Below, piece after piece: positions 54,322 to 63,456 of a stretch of 64,000 bases of DNA. Under the pieces are notes generated by a model, which saw only the letters and a list, made by a program, of their open reading frames with translations, did not search any database and was not told the origin of the DNA. The DNA is from CAVWDI01 sp046259385 (lineage in GTDB: Bacteria; Chloroflexota; Anaerolineae; Anaerolineales; UBA4823): contig JBJYWI010000013.1 in assembly GCA_046259385.1 (NCBI GenBank), forward strand, positions 1-64,000. The letters run 5' to 3'. Within the stretch, counting starts at the first letter, position 1, and each line of letters begins with the position of its first letter. The position numbers and the translations under genes are program-made.

Positions 54322-56697
54322 TCACTCGCTCTGTTCAGAGGTCTCTTCTTCACCAAAATCCAGCACTTCCCGCACTCCAGTACCCCCGGTCGGCTGGCTG
54401 ACGATTCCCTGCTCCTCCATAGATTCAACCAGGCGCGCCGCCCGGGTATATCCAATCCGCAATTTACGCTGCAACATGGAAATCGAGGCTTTGCCCTCGC
54501 GCCTGCAAAGATCAACCGCATCCCCAAAAAGCGGGTCCTGATCCTCTGCTTCCAATTCCTCCCAGATCGGTAATTGCTTCAGTGGCAGGCTGGGGGTGGC
54601 TGCATCCGGTGCACTCCCCGAGGACGGCTGACCGGATTCTCCCAGACCAGCCTGTCTTTGCCAGTAATTGACCAGGCGCATAATCTCCATATCCGAGACA
54701 AATACCCCCTGCAGCCTGACCGGAGCCGGCGCATCTGGCGCCTGGAAGAGCATATCACCCTGACCGAGCAATCTTTCCGCCCCTGGCTGGTCAAGTATCA
54801 CCCGGCTGTCCACGCCGGATGCTACCGCAAACGCGATCCGTGCCGGGAAGTTCGCCTTAATCAATCCAGTGACAACATCCACCGATGGCCTCTGGGTTGA
54901 GATTACAAGGTGTATTCCGGTCGCCCGCGCTAGCTGGGCAAGGCGTGAGATCAATCTTTCAGTAGCATCCGGCGCGATCATCATCAGATCAGCCAGTTCA
55001 TCAATAATCACCATAAGGTAAGGGAGTTTTTGACTTCCGCTCGCTTCCTGGATATGGTTGTAGTCCTGCAGGTTTCGGCAGCCGGCTTCCGCCAGCTTGC
55101 GGTAGCGCAGGTCCATCTCGCGCGCCACCCACTGCAGCACCCGCACTACCCGCTCCAGTTCCACCACCACCGGCGCTAGCAGGTGCGGGATACCGTTGTA
55201 CCCCGTCAGTTCAACCCGCTTGGGATCAACCATGATCATGCGCAGTTCTCCCGGGGTATTGTTCATCAGCATACAGCTGATTAATGCATTAACGCAAACT
55301 GATTTGCCAGAACCTGTCGCCCCGGCAATCAGCAAATGGGGCATCCCCGCTAGATCAGCAGCCACCGCGTTTCCGGTTACATTCTGACCAAGTGCAAATG
55401 CTAGCGGTGATTTCAGACGTGTGAATGCTTTGCTTTCCAGGATGTCGCGCAGGGTAACCAGGGCTGTCTCTTCATTTGGGACTTCAATGCCGACATATCC
55501 CTTCCCGGGGACAGGCGCCTGGATTCGAATCCGTCGGGCTGCCAGCGCCAGCGCCAGGTCATCGGCGAGGGCACTGATTTTATTTACCCGGACACGGGTT
55601 CTCCCGCTGCGAGTTTCGATAAAGTCCGGTTCTACCCCGAACTGGGTGATGGTTGGTCCACGGTTGACCTCTACAACGTGCGCTGGAGCGCCAAAAGAGG
55701 CCAGAGTTTCTTCAATAACCCTCGCCCGTTGGACATCTACGCTCTTGTCATATTCCACACGACCGCTTTTTTCAAGAATTTCATCGATGCCGGGTAGTTT
55801 CCAGGTCACAAACGCATTCTTGTGCTCGTACAATAAACTCTCATCCCCAGCCGCAGTACCCGCTGCAATTGTTTTCCCACCAGTCCGGGTTGCACCGAAG
55901 CCAGCTCCATCTGTGGGAGAGATTGTCTGGATTCCAGGCTGTCTATTCTTGTTCCACCTTCGCGGTCTGGTTAAGGCTACCCAGACACCCTTCAACCAGT
56001 TTTGGAACCTGCCTGCTGCGGGTTCAAACCAACCAAGCATCTCTGCGACCGGTCTGTCCAGGAGTAATACCAGCCCAATCAACAGAAATGCAGCCAGAAT
56101 GATTGTCGTTCCTAACCTTCCGAAAGCGTTATCCAGCGATCCCGAGATTTTTGCCCCAACAACCCCTCCTTCCTGGCTGGTTTCGGCGTTAGCGCCTCCG
56201 CTGATCTCATAAAAAATTCCCGCCAGAAAATGCAGCGCCGCCAGGAACACAAAAAACAACAGCAAGGCCCCTAAAACACGCTCCACCGCAAAAGGCGGCA
56301 CACGCTCAAATTTGCGCACTACCAGCCAAATGCCGCAAACCACCAGACCGATTGGAAAGAGGTACATCCCCCACCCGAATGCGTCTCCGATTGCGTTCAT
56401 CCAACCACTGACCAGCCCGCCTTGTTTTGGATAGAACAAACCAAGGATGGTAAGCAGGCCGATCAGCCCGATTATCACACCCACGATATCAATCCAGCGA
56501 TCAAGCGGGATCTCCTGGAGTTTAAATCCATGGATATAGCCAAATCCGGGTATAGCGGTTTTACTTAACCTTCCCTTTTTGGAGGTCGATTTTGTAGCCC
56601 GTGATTTGCTGGAGGAACGCTTTCTCCCCCCCTTGCTGGTCGGGCTGATCTTGCCTTTTAATCTGGATTTCCGGCTTGAGGTCTTTTTGGGAGGCAT
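54322..56697 (-). CDS. ftsK: DNA translocase FtsK/SpoIIIE
   Basis: This 791-residue motor clears chromosome DNA from the division septum. A basic Lys/Ser-rich N-terminus (1-45) precedes about four membrane helices (roughly 70-220). A short linker leads to the alpha/beta motor with GRTRVRVNKISALADDLALAL, Walker A IAGATGSGKSVCVNAL (about residue 458), PYLMVIIDELADLMM and GVDSRVILDQPGAERLLG. The C-terminal gamma winged-helix domain (about 715-780) has SISMLQRKLRIGYTRAARL, which reads KOPS-like sites. Confidence 0.96.
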   Translation of the reverse strand: MPPKKTSSRKSRLKGKISPTSKGGRKRSSSKSRATKSTSKKGRLSKTAIPGFGYIHGFKLQEIPLDRWIDIVGVIIGLIGLLTILGLFYPKQGGLVSGWMNAIGDAFGWGMYLFPIGLVVCGIWLVVRKFERVPPFAVERVLGALLLFFVFLAALHFLAGIFYEISGGANAETSQEGGVVGAKISGSLDNAFGRLGTTIILAAFLLIGLVLLLDRPVAEMLGWFEPAAGRFQNWLKGVWVALTRPRRWNKNRQPGIQTISPTDGAGFGATRTGGKTIAAGTAAGDESLLYEHKNAFVTWKLPGIDEILEKSGRVEYDKSVDVQRARVIEETLASFGAPAHVVEVNRGPTITQFGVEPDFIETRSGRTRVRVNKISALADDLALALAARRIRIQAPVPGKGYVGIEVPNEETALVTLRDILESKAFTRLKSPLAFALGQNVTGNAVAADLAGMPHLLIAGATGSGKSVCVNALISCMLMNNTPGELRMIMVDPKRVELTGYNGIPHLLAPVVVELERVVRVLQWVAREMDLRYRKLAEAGCRNLQDYNHIQEASGSQKLPYLMVIIDELADLMMIAPDATERLISRLAQLARATGIHLVISTQRPSVDVVTGLIKANFPARIAFAVASGVDSRVILDQPGAERLLGQGDMLFQAPDAPAPVRLQGVFVSDMEIMRLVNYWQRQAGLGESGQPSSGSAPDAATPSLPLKQLPIWEELEAEDQDPLFGDAVDLCRREGKASISMLQRKLRIGYTRAARLVESMEEQGIVSQPTGGTGVREVLDFGEEETSEQSE

Positions 56698-56925
56698 GGT
56701 TATTAGACTGATTGTTGCAAAATTAATGCCGGGGATATTGGGGTTGATCTAATCGGGTTGCAGGGATCAAAAGCCAAATTATATTTAAATTATAGCACAA
56801 ATGGTCGAATTATTAACTCTGAGAAGGGCACGAATACTGGTTTAAAACAAGTTGAGGTAAAATAATTTCTGGTTACAGCCATTCGTTTGCAATATACCAA
56901 GCTGTGTTGGAAGAAAAGGTTTTAT

Positions 56926-57879
56926 TTGTTTGAGATTATTTTTCTTGGTACCTCTGCTTCAGCCCCTTCCATTCACCGCGGGCTGACATCCCAGATTGTA
57001 ATCCACGACGAGCACCGCTTTTTAATCGACTGTGGTGAGGGTACTCAGCGCCAGATCATGCGCTCCGGAATCGGATTTAAACGCCTCAATAAAATCCTGA
57101 TCACTCATGGTCACCTTGATCACATCTTGGGTCTGGGTGGATTGCTTTCAACTTTCATGCGCTGGGAGGCTATCCGTGACCTTGAAATTATTGCTGGCTC
57201 ATGGGCGCTGGAACGCATAAAAGATCTTCTGTTCGGGGTGGTGCTGCGGGGAGTGCGCCCGCCCATGGACATCCAATTCAGGGAGATTATTCCAGGAGAG
57301 ATCTTAGACTATGAGGATTTCAGGGTTTCTGCATTCCCTGTGCAGCATCGTGGTTCAGATTGTTTCGGTTTTGATTTTGAAGAAAAACCCAGAAGACCAT
57401 TTCTGCCGGAAAAAGCAGAGCAACTATCCATCCCGCCTGGACCTTGGCGGCGTGAACTGGTGGGCGGCAGGGCAGTGACACTGCCGGACAGGCGCATAAT
57501 CCAACCTGATCAGGTGCTTGGACAGGAGCGCAGAGGAACCCGCTATATCCACGTTGGAGATGTCGGTCAGACCGGCGACCTTGAGACAATTTGCAGGGAT
57601 GCAGACGCGCTGGTTATTGAAGCCACATATCTGCAGGACCAGCTCGATTTAGCCCGCGAGTTCGCTCACTTCACTGCCCGCCAGGCAGCGGAACTCGCCT
57701 TGAATGCTGGTATAAAAAACTTGATTCTCACCCACATCTCGCGGCGCTACCGCGAAAAGGACATCATCTCGGAAGCCCGGGCAGTCCTACCTTCCACCTA
57801 CGTTGCCCGCGATTTTGACCAATATACTGTCAAACGGGGGGAGTTGGGAAAAAGCAACCTTTTGGATCCGGGTATATAA
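56926..57879 (+). CDS. rnz: Ribonuclease Z (tRNA 3'-endonuclease)
   Basis: This 317-residue metallo-beta-lactamase-fold enzyme cuts tRNA precursors after the discriminator base. It has FLGTSASAPSIHRGL, DCGEGTQRQIMR, the zinc motif THGHLDHILGLGG, HVGDVGQTG, EATYLQDQ and THISRRY. The start is placed at TTG 56926 because it gives MFEIIFLGTSA, the usual N-terminus, and AAAAGG lies 6 nt upstream; the frame stays open further 5' without family similarity. Confidence 0.93.
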   Translation: MFEIIFLGTSASAPSIHRGLTSQIVIHDEHRFLIDCGEGTQRQIMRSGIGFKRLNKILITHGHLDHILGLGGLLSTFMRWEAIRDLEIIAGSWALERIKDLLFGVVLRGVRPPMDIQFREIIPGEILDYEDFRVSAFPVQHRGSDCFGFDFEEKPRRPFLPEKAEQLSIPPGPWRRELVGGRAVTLPDRRIIQPDQVLGQERRGTRYIHVGDVGQTGDLETICRDADALVIEATYLQDQLDLAREFAHFTARQAAELALNAGIKNLILTHISRRYREKDIISEARAVLPSTYVARDFDQYTVKRGELGKSNLLDPGI

Positions 57880-57892
57880 GTCGGGCGGGAAA

Positions 57893-58534
57893 CTAGCGCC
57901 TCCTGAACCTCTCCTCTTTCCAGACATCTCCTTCATTGTGATATCCCGCCTGTTCCCAAAAACCAGGCTCGTCGGCTCTTAGAAATTCCAACCCCCTCAG
58001 CCACTTAGCACCCTTCCAGAAATAGGGGACCTTCAGGTCTCCCCGGTCTGGGATATGCCCGACCACTCCTCGTAACGGGTATCCATGGTCAGGGGAGATC
58101 GGCTTCCCTTCAAAATGGGTCGCCAGCAGGAAATTTTCCGAGAGCACTACTTCCAGAGGCAGGTTTGTGGTGTAGTCGTTTTCGGCATGCTGCACCACGA
58201 ATTTCGCCTCCGGTTTGATGGAGATGATGCCGTTTTCAACCAGCACCCGCACCGAAACGCCTTCCCATTCTGTGTCAAATTTGCTCCAGCGGGTTACGCA
58301 GTGAATATCCATGACCACAGATGCGCGCGGCAGTGAATTAAACGCATCCCATGTCCAGGTTAGATCCTGCTCCACCTCGCCCCAGACTCTGAAATCCCAG
58401 GTGTCCGGATTGAACTCCGGAACCCTTCCATAGTGCAGGATTGGAAACTTATAAGTAAGCGACTGTCCCGGCGGTAGCCTGCCTTCTCGCGCCAACCGGC
58501 GCTCATCCTCTTTGCGCTGTTCAGGGTTGCTCAT
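57893..58534 (-). CDS. YedY-like molybdopterin-dependent oxidoreductase (sulfite oxidase fold)
   Basis: This 213-residue protein has the molybdenum-coordinating Cys79 in DIHCVTRWSKFD, VRVLVENG and GYPLRGVVGHIPD, typical of the sulfite oxidase-like molybdopterin domain. It lacks a twin-arginine signal and a dimerization domain, so it should be cytoplasmic, unlike periplasmic YedY/MsrP. The physiological substrate is unknown. It is 5 nt behind the UPF0173 gene. Confidence 0.87.
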   Translation of the reverse strand: MSNPEQRKEDERRLAREGRLPPGQSLTYKFPILHYGRVPEFNPDTWDFRVWGEVEQDLTWTWDAFNSLPRASVVMDIHCVTRWSKFDTEWEGVSVRVLVENGIISIKPEAKFVVQHAENDYTTNLPLEVVLSENFLLATHFEGKPISPDHGYPLRGVVGHIPDRGDLKVPYFWKGAKWLRGLEFLRADEPGFWEQAGYHNEGDVWKEERFRRR

Positions 58535-58539
58535 ACCTG

Positions 58540-59223
58540 TTATACCGTCAGACTATCGCCGGGGTTCAGTACGTGCGCCTCGGTATCAGTTTCAGCTTCC
58601 ACCCGCGCCGCCCAGGCAAATGGGTCCTGCTTTATCAGGTCGAAAGTGTTGTAATGGACCGGAACGACATGCTTTGGCTGGATCAACTTCACCGCCTTCA
58701 ATGCATCTTCCGGTCCCATCGTATAGTTATCGCCGATTGGCAGGACTGCCAGATCAATGCCTTCTTCACCGATCAGCTTCATATCCCCAAAAAGGCCAGT
58801 GTCGCAAGCCAGGTAAGTCTTAATACCATCAAGAGCAGTCAGAAGAAACCCGGCTGGATTGCCGCCGTAGCTGCCGTCCGGAAGCCCGGAACCGTGCAGG
58901 GCAAGCGTAAGTTTAAGATAGCCGAAGGGGTGGTTGAATCCACCGCCTATGTGCTGACCGTGGGTTTTTATCCCCTTTTTTCGCAACCATCTGCATATTT
59001 CATCGATCGTAATCACCGGAGCACCGGTCCGTCTGGCAATTGCCTCGGCATCCTGCATGTGATCGTTGTGGCCATGTGAGACCAGAATAAAATCAGCTTC
59101 CACCTGGTTAGCGTTTACCGGGGCTGATGGGTTGTCTGTGAAATACGGGTCAACCAGGATTGTATATCCGCCCGTTTCAAGGCTCATTGTCGCGTGCCCG
59201 TAATATGTTAATTTTAAACTCAT
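58540..59223 (-). CDS. UPF0173 metal-dependent hydrolase (beta-lactamase fold)
   Basis: This 227-residue protein has the metal-site HGHNDHMQDA, a distal THGQHIGGGFNHPFG, GDNYTMGPEDAL and VPVHYNTFD. These match UPF0173 (YtkL-like) hydrolases, whose substrate is not established. AGGAG lies 7 nt before the ATG. It is likely co-transcribed with the downstream molybdoenzyme gene. Confidence 0.88.
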   Translation of the reverse strand: MSLKLTYYGHATMSLETGGYTILVDPYFTDNPSAPVNANQVEADFILVSHGHNDHMQDAEAIARRTGAPVITIDEICRWLRKKGIKTHGQHIGGGFNHPFGYLKLTLALHGSGLPDGSYGGNPAGFLLTALDGIKTYLACDTGLFGDMKLIGEEGIDLAVLPIGDNYTMGPEDALKAVKLIQPKHVVPVHYNTFDLIKQDPFAWAARVEAETDTEAHVLNPGDSLTV

Positions 59224-59365
59224 TTTTTTCTCCTGTCTTGTTTTACCTATTTAATCATGAACTCCATCAACTCTTCCCAAAATTTAGTTTTCTAAGGTGG
59301 CCTACCAATAATTAATTCAAGAAAAACAGTTATCCATTTTTGTTTTTTCTTCCTTCTTTAAAAAT

Positions 59366-59698
59366 TTAAGATTTTTCAGGCAACGTTGAAGCAAATTCCA
59401 CTCCCATTTTAATCCAGCGTTCGAGATCGCGGCGGTCAGTATATCCGGCAGGTGCCACTGTAATCCACCCGTTCATCGGTCTGCCGGTCATATCAAAAAC
59501 TCCCGCATGAGGTTGATCCAGAGCCTCCTGGTACCTTTCCGCACCAACCCGCACAATAAGATCGTTCTTGTTCACGCCGCAGGCCATGTTGCCGTTGATC
59601 ATATATCCAATGCCCCCGAACATTTTCTTTTCAACTATTCCAGGAACGCCTTCAAGAGCCCGGCTCACCCGTGCGGCTAAATCCTGGTCGTAAGCCAT
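59366..59698 (-). CDS. TfoX/Sxy N-terminal domain protein
   Basis: This 110-residue protein matches the TfoX N-terminal domain: KKMFGGIGYMINGNMACGV and GRPMNGWITV. In gammaproteobacteria full-length TfoX/Sxy promotes competence, but stand-alone N-terminal domains are common and of unknown role. AGGAGG precedes the ATG by 6 nt. Confidence 0.86.
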   Translation of the reverse strand: MAYDQDLAARVSRALEGVPGIVEKKMFGGIGYMINGNMACGVNKNDLIVRVGAERYQEALDQPHAGVFDMTGRPMNGWITVAPAGYTDRRDLERWIKMGVEFASTLPEKS

Positions 59699-59773
59699 AT
59701 TTTCCTCCTGAGCATCTTTTGATTTACATTATTGTTATTTCCTGACACAGAGTACTATTTTACATTTGGAATT

Positions 59774-60361
59774 CTATTCGCGCTGGAGCATAATGTCATA
59801 GTGCACCATCGGTCCATGTCGTATGCGTGTTTTATTTAATGTCCTGAAACCATTCTTGGCGAATTCGGAATCAATGTCCGTTATTGTGTAAAACCCATAA
59901 TCCTTCAAGAACCTGCGGAAGAAACCTCTCAGCCAATCCGGAAAAACAAGATCAAACCAGATAAAATATCCACTCGGTTTCAATACCCGGGCAACTTCTC
60001 CGATTGCAGCCCGCCAATTTGATATATGGTGAAATACATTTTCTGAAATCACCAGATCAAAAAACTCTTTCTCAAACGAGAGATTCGCGCCGTCTTCAAT
60101 CTTAAATCTAAGCTGATCATGTTCAGGGTACATTTCTTTAGCAACTTTGATCTGGTCCGAATCAAAATCTGTTCCGATCACAGTCAGGTCATAAGAATCA
60201 GCCAGCCAGCTCGAGACGGTCCCGATTCCGCAGCCAATCTCGAGCGCATTTTTTACCTGGCCCATGGCTATCCCCTCTAGGTGAGCCGATATTTTCATAA
60301 TATTCCGCTGTGCTTTTTTCGGCCGGTTTACCAGGCGTTTTTCCAGACCGGTCATAGCCAT
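59774..60361 (-). CDS. Class I SAM-dependent methyltransferase
   Basis: This 195-residue protein has NALEIGCGIGTVSSWLA (SAM loop), GTDFDSDQIKVAK, and DLVISENVFHHISNW with a conserved post-loop region. The C-terminal segment (FVFP-like hydrophobics, GFFRRFLKDYGFY) resembles small lipid or quinone methyltransferases. Substrate not known. It lies 11 nt after the GNAT gene on the same strand. Confidence 0.83.
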   Translation of the reverse strand: MAMTGLEKRLVNRPKKAQRNIMKISAHLEGIAMGQVKNALEIGCGIGTVSSWLADSYDLTVIGTDFDSDQIKVAKEMYPEHDQLRFKIEDGANLSFEKEFFDLVISENVFHHISNWRAAIGEVARVLKPSGYFIWFDLVFPDWLRGFFRRFLKDYGFYTITDIDSEFAKNGFRTLNKTRIRHGPMVHYDIMLQRE

Positions 60362-60372
60362 CGCAACTTCCT

Positions 60373-60945
60373 CTACGACTGTTTCTCGTTCTTCTTTTCT
60401 AAATCCGTGGGTATCAGCGAAAACATGAATGCGTCCAAAAATTTATCTCTGACAACCAGTCGGTTGCGAAGCAAACCTTCCAAGGTCGCTCCGGATTTTT
60501 CCGCCACCCGAATACTCCTGCGGTTTCCCTCTGCGACAACAATCTCCAGCCGGTTAAAACCTAGATCTTCAAATCCAAAGCGGGCAAGCAAATGCACTGC
60601 TCTTACTGCGATTCCCTCCCCAGCGCGGTCGCTGCGCACCCAGTATCCCAGGTTTGCGAACCGGAACAGGCTGTTGATCTGATTCAAACCGCACCCGCCG
60701 ATGATTTCCCCCAAGTCGCCATCAATGATTACAAAATTATATTCACTTCCCTGTTCCCACCCTTTCTGTGCTGTCTCCAACCAGCCCAATGCGTCAGACG
60801 CATCATAATCAGCATGGCACCATCCCATCCATGGGGAAATCTCCCGGACTGATCTTTGAACTGCCCGGGCGATTTCAGCTTTATCCGTAAAGAGGGGTCT
60901 GCGCAGCTTTATCGTCTGGTCAGTTAATTCTTCTTTCAATTTCAT
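60373..60945 (-). CDS. GNAT acetyltransferase (RimJ/RimL-like)
   Basis: This 190-residue protein of the Acetyltransf_3 type has IKLRRPLFTDKAEIARAV, GCGLNQINSLFRFANLGYWV, and the acetyl-CoA segment RSDRAGEGIAVRAVHLLARFGFEDLGFNRLE followed by NRRSIRVAEKSGATLEG. It may acetylate a protein N-terminus or small molecule. A TATAAT on the minus strand lies 13 nt before the ATG. Confidence 0.87.
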   Translation of the reverse strand: MKLKEELTDQTIKLRRPLFTDKAEIARAVQRSVREISPWMGWCHADYDASDALGWLETAQKGWEQGSEYNFVIIDGDLGEIIGGCGLNQINSLFRFANLGYWVRSDRAGEGIAVRAVHLLARFGFEDLGFNRLEIVVAEGNRRSIRVAEKSGATLEGLLRNRLVVRDKFLDAFMFSLIPTDLEKKNEKQS

Positions 60946-60958
60946 CGCATACAGACAA

Positions 60959-60964
60959 ATTATA
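60959..60964 (-). promoter_or_regulatory. TATAAT box before the GNAT gene
   Basis: On the minus strand TATAAT (60964 to 60959) lies 13 nt before ATG 60945, giving a predicted leader of about 6 nt with no Shine-Dalgarno sequence. Confidence 0.45.
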
Positions 60965-61015
60965 TGCCAGATAACGCTATTCCGGTATGAGGCGCTGAAA
61001 ACCCTTTTAACAATG

Positions 61016-61021
61016 TAAAAT
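61016..61021 (+). promoter_or_regulatory. TAAAAT -10-like box 6 nt before the GT2 start
   Basis: TAAAAT is followed by TAATTC and then the GTG at 61028, which puts the expected +1 on the start codon. There is no Shine-Dalgarno sequence. Confidence 0.35.
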
Positions 61022-61027
61022 TAATTC

Positions 61028-62044
61028 GTGCCAGCAATCTCAATCCTGCTACCATGTTATAACGCGTGTCTGACTCTTGAGGAAGCATTAACCAGTCTTT
61101 CAAACCAGACATTTCAAGACTACGAAATTATCGCAGTCGATGATGGATCAAGCGACTCCACACTGGAGATACTGCGGAAATGGCGCTCGTCCGACCGGAG
61201 AATTAAAGTCCTCTCAACCCCACATCGCGGAATAATTCATGCTTTAAATTCTGGTCTGAAGCGCTGCCGTGCCCCACTGGTCGCTAGGATGGATGCCGAC
61301 GACCGTTGCCATCCTGAACGCCTAACGAAGCAAATCGCTTATTTCTGTTCTCACCCGGACACGAGTCTTGTCAGTTGCCGGGTTGCAGGTTTTCCGGAAA
61401 ACAACCTCCGAGAGGGATTCCGGATCTATATCGAATGGCTGAACGGATTGGTTACACACGAAGAAATTTGCAGGGAGATATTTATCGAAAGCCCCTTCCC
61501 CCACCCGAGTGTTATGTTTAAACGGGCGGATGTTCTCCGGGTTGGCGGGTATTTGGACAAAGGTTGGGCGGAGGATTATGACCTCTGGTTGAGGATGCAT
61601 CTACAGGGGATGCGCTTTGCTAAAATACCTCGATGCCTGCTCGAATGGCGCGAGCGAACCGACCGGCTCACCCGCTCTGACAGCCGTTACTCTTTGGAAA
61701 ACTTCCTGCGTGCAAAAGCATTCTACCTTTCCTCAGGTCCGCTCACAGACCGGGACGCCGTTTACATCTGGGGTTCAGGGATGATCGGTAGGCGTTTGAG
61801 CAAGCACCTCCTTCGCAACAATAACCCACTGGCTGCGTTTATCGACATCGACCGGGTCAAGATCGGCCGTACCCTGCGGGGCTTTCCAATCATACCACCG
61901 GAGGCGCTTCAAGAATCGCTCGCCAAATACCAACGGCCGGTCATACTTTCAGCTGTCGGGGCGCGCGGCGCACGACAAAAAATCCGGGAATTCCTCTCCA
62001 GTTCAGGCTTAAGAGAAGGATTTGATTGGCTTGCGGTTGCCTGA
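61028..62044 (+). CDS. GT2 glycosyltransferase with C-terminal Rossmann-like domain
   Basis: This 338-residue protein starts at GTG. The N-terminal GT-A domain (about 1-220) has ISILLPCYNACLTLEEAL, VDDGSSDST, and the DxD-type MDADDRCHPERL, plus GWAEDYDLWLRMHLQG as the acid/base block. The C-terminal about 95 residues begin VYIWGSGMIGRRLSKHLL, a glycine-rich nucleotide-binding-like turn, and end in a short Rossmann-type fold. Such tails resemble the first domain of PglD-like or CoA-binding proteins. The sugar is unknown. Confidence 0.86.
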   Translation: MPAISILLPCYNACLTLEEALTSLSNQTFQDYEIIAVDDGSSDSTLEILRKWRSSDRRIKVLSTPHRGIIHALNSGLKRCRAPLVARMDADDRCHPERLTKQIAYFCSHPDTSLVSCRVAGFPENNLREGFRIYIEWLNGLVTHEEICREIFIESPFPHPSVMFKRADVLRVGGYLDKGWAEDYDLWLRMHLQGMRFAKIPRCLLEWRERTDRLTRSDSRYSLENFLRAKAFYLSSGPLTDRDAVYIWGSGMIGRRLSKHLLRNNNPLAAFIDIDRVKIGRTLRGFPIIPPEALQESLAKYQRPVILSAVGARGARQKIREFLSSSGLREGFDWLAVA

Positions 62045-62110
62045 CAGCACTTCCAAACTGGGACAGGCTTCTTTACCTAATCATTTTGATAACCTCATAA
62101 GGAGGTCAAG

Positions 62111-62530
62111 TTGGAGCTAACTGAGTATTTTCAACCAGGTATGTACAAAGAAACCACATTCGAAGTGACAGAAGAACACTCCGCCATACAGCTTGGCAGC
62201 GGATCGCTACGAGTTCTTGCCACTCCGATGATGATCCGCTTTATGGAAATCACATCGCACAGGCTCTTAGAACAGCATCTGCCTGATGGGTTCTCCAGCG
62301 TTGGTTACCACCTGGACATACACCACCAAGCCCCGACGCCGATTAACAACCCGGTCAGGGTCCGGGCGGAGATTCTGGAGCTGAATAAATTTAAGGTCTC
62401 CTTTTCAGTAAAAGCCTGGGATGATATCGAGCAGGTTGGAGAGGGTTTGCACCAGCGGGTGGTTATCGACCTCGCCCGGTTTATGAAACGGGTAGAAGCT
62501 AAAATGAAAGCCTTATCAGGTAGCAAGTAA
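62111..62530 (+). CDS. Hotdog-fold thioesterase (FlK-like)
   Basis: This 139-residue protein has the hotdog motif block ATPMMIRFMEITSHRLLEQHL and GYHLDIHHQAPTPINNPVRV, resembling fluoroacetyl-CoA thioesterase FlK and related acyl-CoA thioesterases. The catalytic pattern Thr/Glu/His can be placed on ATPMM, MEIT and HLDIHH, by resemblance only. The start is TTG behind a perfect AAGGAGGT. It follows the GT2 gene by 66 nt. Confidence 0.85.
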   Translation: MELTEYFQPGMYKETTFEVTEEHSAIQLGSGSLRVLATPMMIRFMEITSHRLLEQHLPDGFSSVGYHLDIHHQAPTPINNPVRVRAEILELNKFKVSFSVKAWDDIEQVGEGLHQRVVIDLARFMKRVEAKMKALSGSK

Positions 62531-62567
62531 TCCCGCCCGCCATCCGAATCGCCTGCTCCGTGGTGCC

Positions 62568-63404
62568 CTATCCCCCTCTTAATAGACGGGCGGCAAAAAT
62601 CGCCACCACAACCCCGGCTACCAGGAACAATCCCCCTACGATCCCCAGCAAGGGGGATCTGCCGCCTTCTGGGGCTGGCACAACCTGTGCTTCGGCCAGT
62701 GTTTCAGCGCTAGCCTGTGCTCCAAAATTAATAAAGGTCTCGTCGCCGGGATTAAGTTCTAATTCGTAACTGGTTTCCGTAGTCGCGTTGTAGCCTTCCG
62801 GCACAGCGATACTGATTGTGTAAAACCCTTCGGGCATATCCGCGAAGCACTGTGGGTCAAGCCCGACTCCAGTCGGAGTTGTCTCAGATACCGATCCGGT
62901 TTTTTCGCTGATGCTTATCGCCCCATCTGGGATGGAGGCTTCTTCCTCCTGCCGGATTGAATCGCCATTAAGGTCGTTAAACAGGATAATACAGATATTG
63001 CCGAATCCTGGTTTGGGTGTTGGGGTTGGCAGCGGCTGGGTGGCTGTCGGCGTGGGTCCTGGTGTTGCGGTCACCTCTTCGGGCCCGCCAAGACCAAGCA
63101 CGATTTGTTGCCCTTCGAAAATTGTGTCGCTGGTGAGATTGTTTAACGCCTTGATCTCCTCAACCGAAAGGCCGCTTATGATCGAAATGCTCAGCAGGGT
63201 GTCATTGGCTTTAACAACCCATACAATCCTGCCATCCGGTCCCGGTGTGGGTGTGTAAATTGGGATTTGTTCATTTGGGGCAGCCAGAGCGGGTCTGTTC
63301 CACCTCGCCGCAAGCGCGATTCCAAAAAGCGCACCGGCCAAGATCACCAGAGCCAATCCAAATAGTCCAGCGTAACATTTTGTTCTGTTATTTCGAATAT
63401 CCAT
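62568..63404 (-). CDS. Anchored LysM protein with SdrD-like B domain
   Basis: This 278-residue protein has an N-terminal helix (about 14-34), a LysM domain (about 60-105; WVVKANDTLLSISIISGLSV), a Thr/Pro-rich linker (about 110-132), an SdrD B-like or prealbumin-like domain (about 135-225; IILFNDLNGDSIRQEEEASI) and a C-terminal helix (about 250-272) with a basic end. It is anchored with its domains outside. A TATAAT lies 10 nt before the ATG. Confidence 0.85.
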   Translation of the reverse strand: MDIRNNRTKCYAGLFGLALVILAGALFGIALAARWNRPALAAPNEQIPIYTPTPGPDGRIVWVVKANDTLLSISIISGLSVEEIKALNNLTSDTIFEGQQIVLGLGGPEEVTATPGPTPTATQPLPTPTPKPGFGNICIILFNDLNGDSIRQEEEASIPDGAISISEKTGSVSETTPTGVGLDPQCFADMPEGFYTISIAVPEGYNATTETSYELELNPGDETFINFGAQASAETLAEAQVVPAPEGGRSPLLGIVGGLFLVAGVVVAIFAARLLRGG

Positions 63405-63414
63405 AACCTAGTAA

Positions 63415-63420
63415 ATTATA
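63415..63420 (-). promoter_or_regulatory. TATAAT box 10 nt before the SdrD-like LysM gene
   Basis: On the minus strand TATAAT (63420 to 63415) precedes ATG 63404 by 10 nt without a Shine-Dalgarno sequence, so the mRNA leader would be at most a few nt. Confidence 0.5.
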
Positions 63421-63456
63421 CTGGAATGTTTTTGTTGGCGTAAATTAATATCCCAA

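Noticed and set aside
54574..56212. Long plus-strand ORFs opposite ftsK and similar long shadows opposite dnaK (34472-35239) and the HerA-like gene (44571-45137)
   Set aside because: They mirror strongly conserved genes on the other strand and have Ser/Arg/Pro-rich peptides typical of antisense translation.
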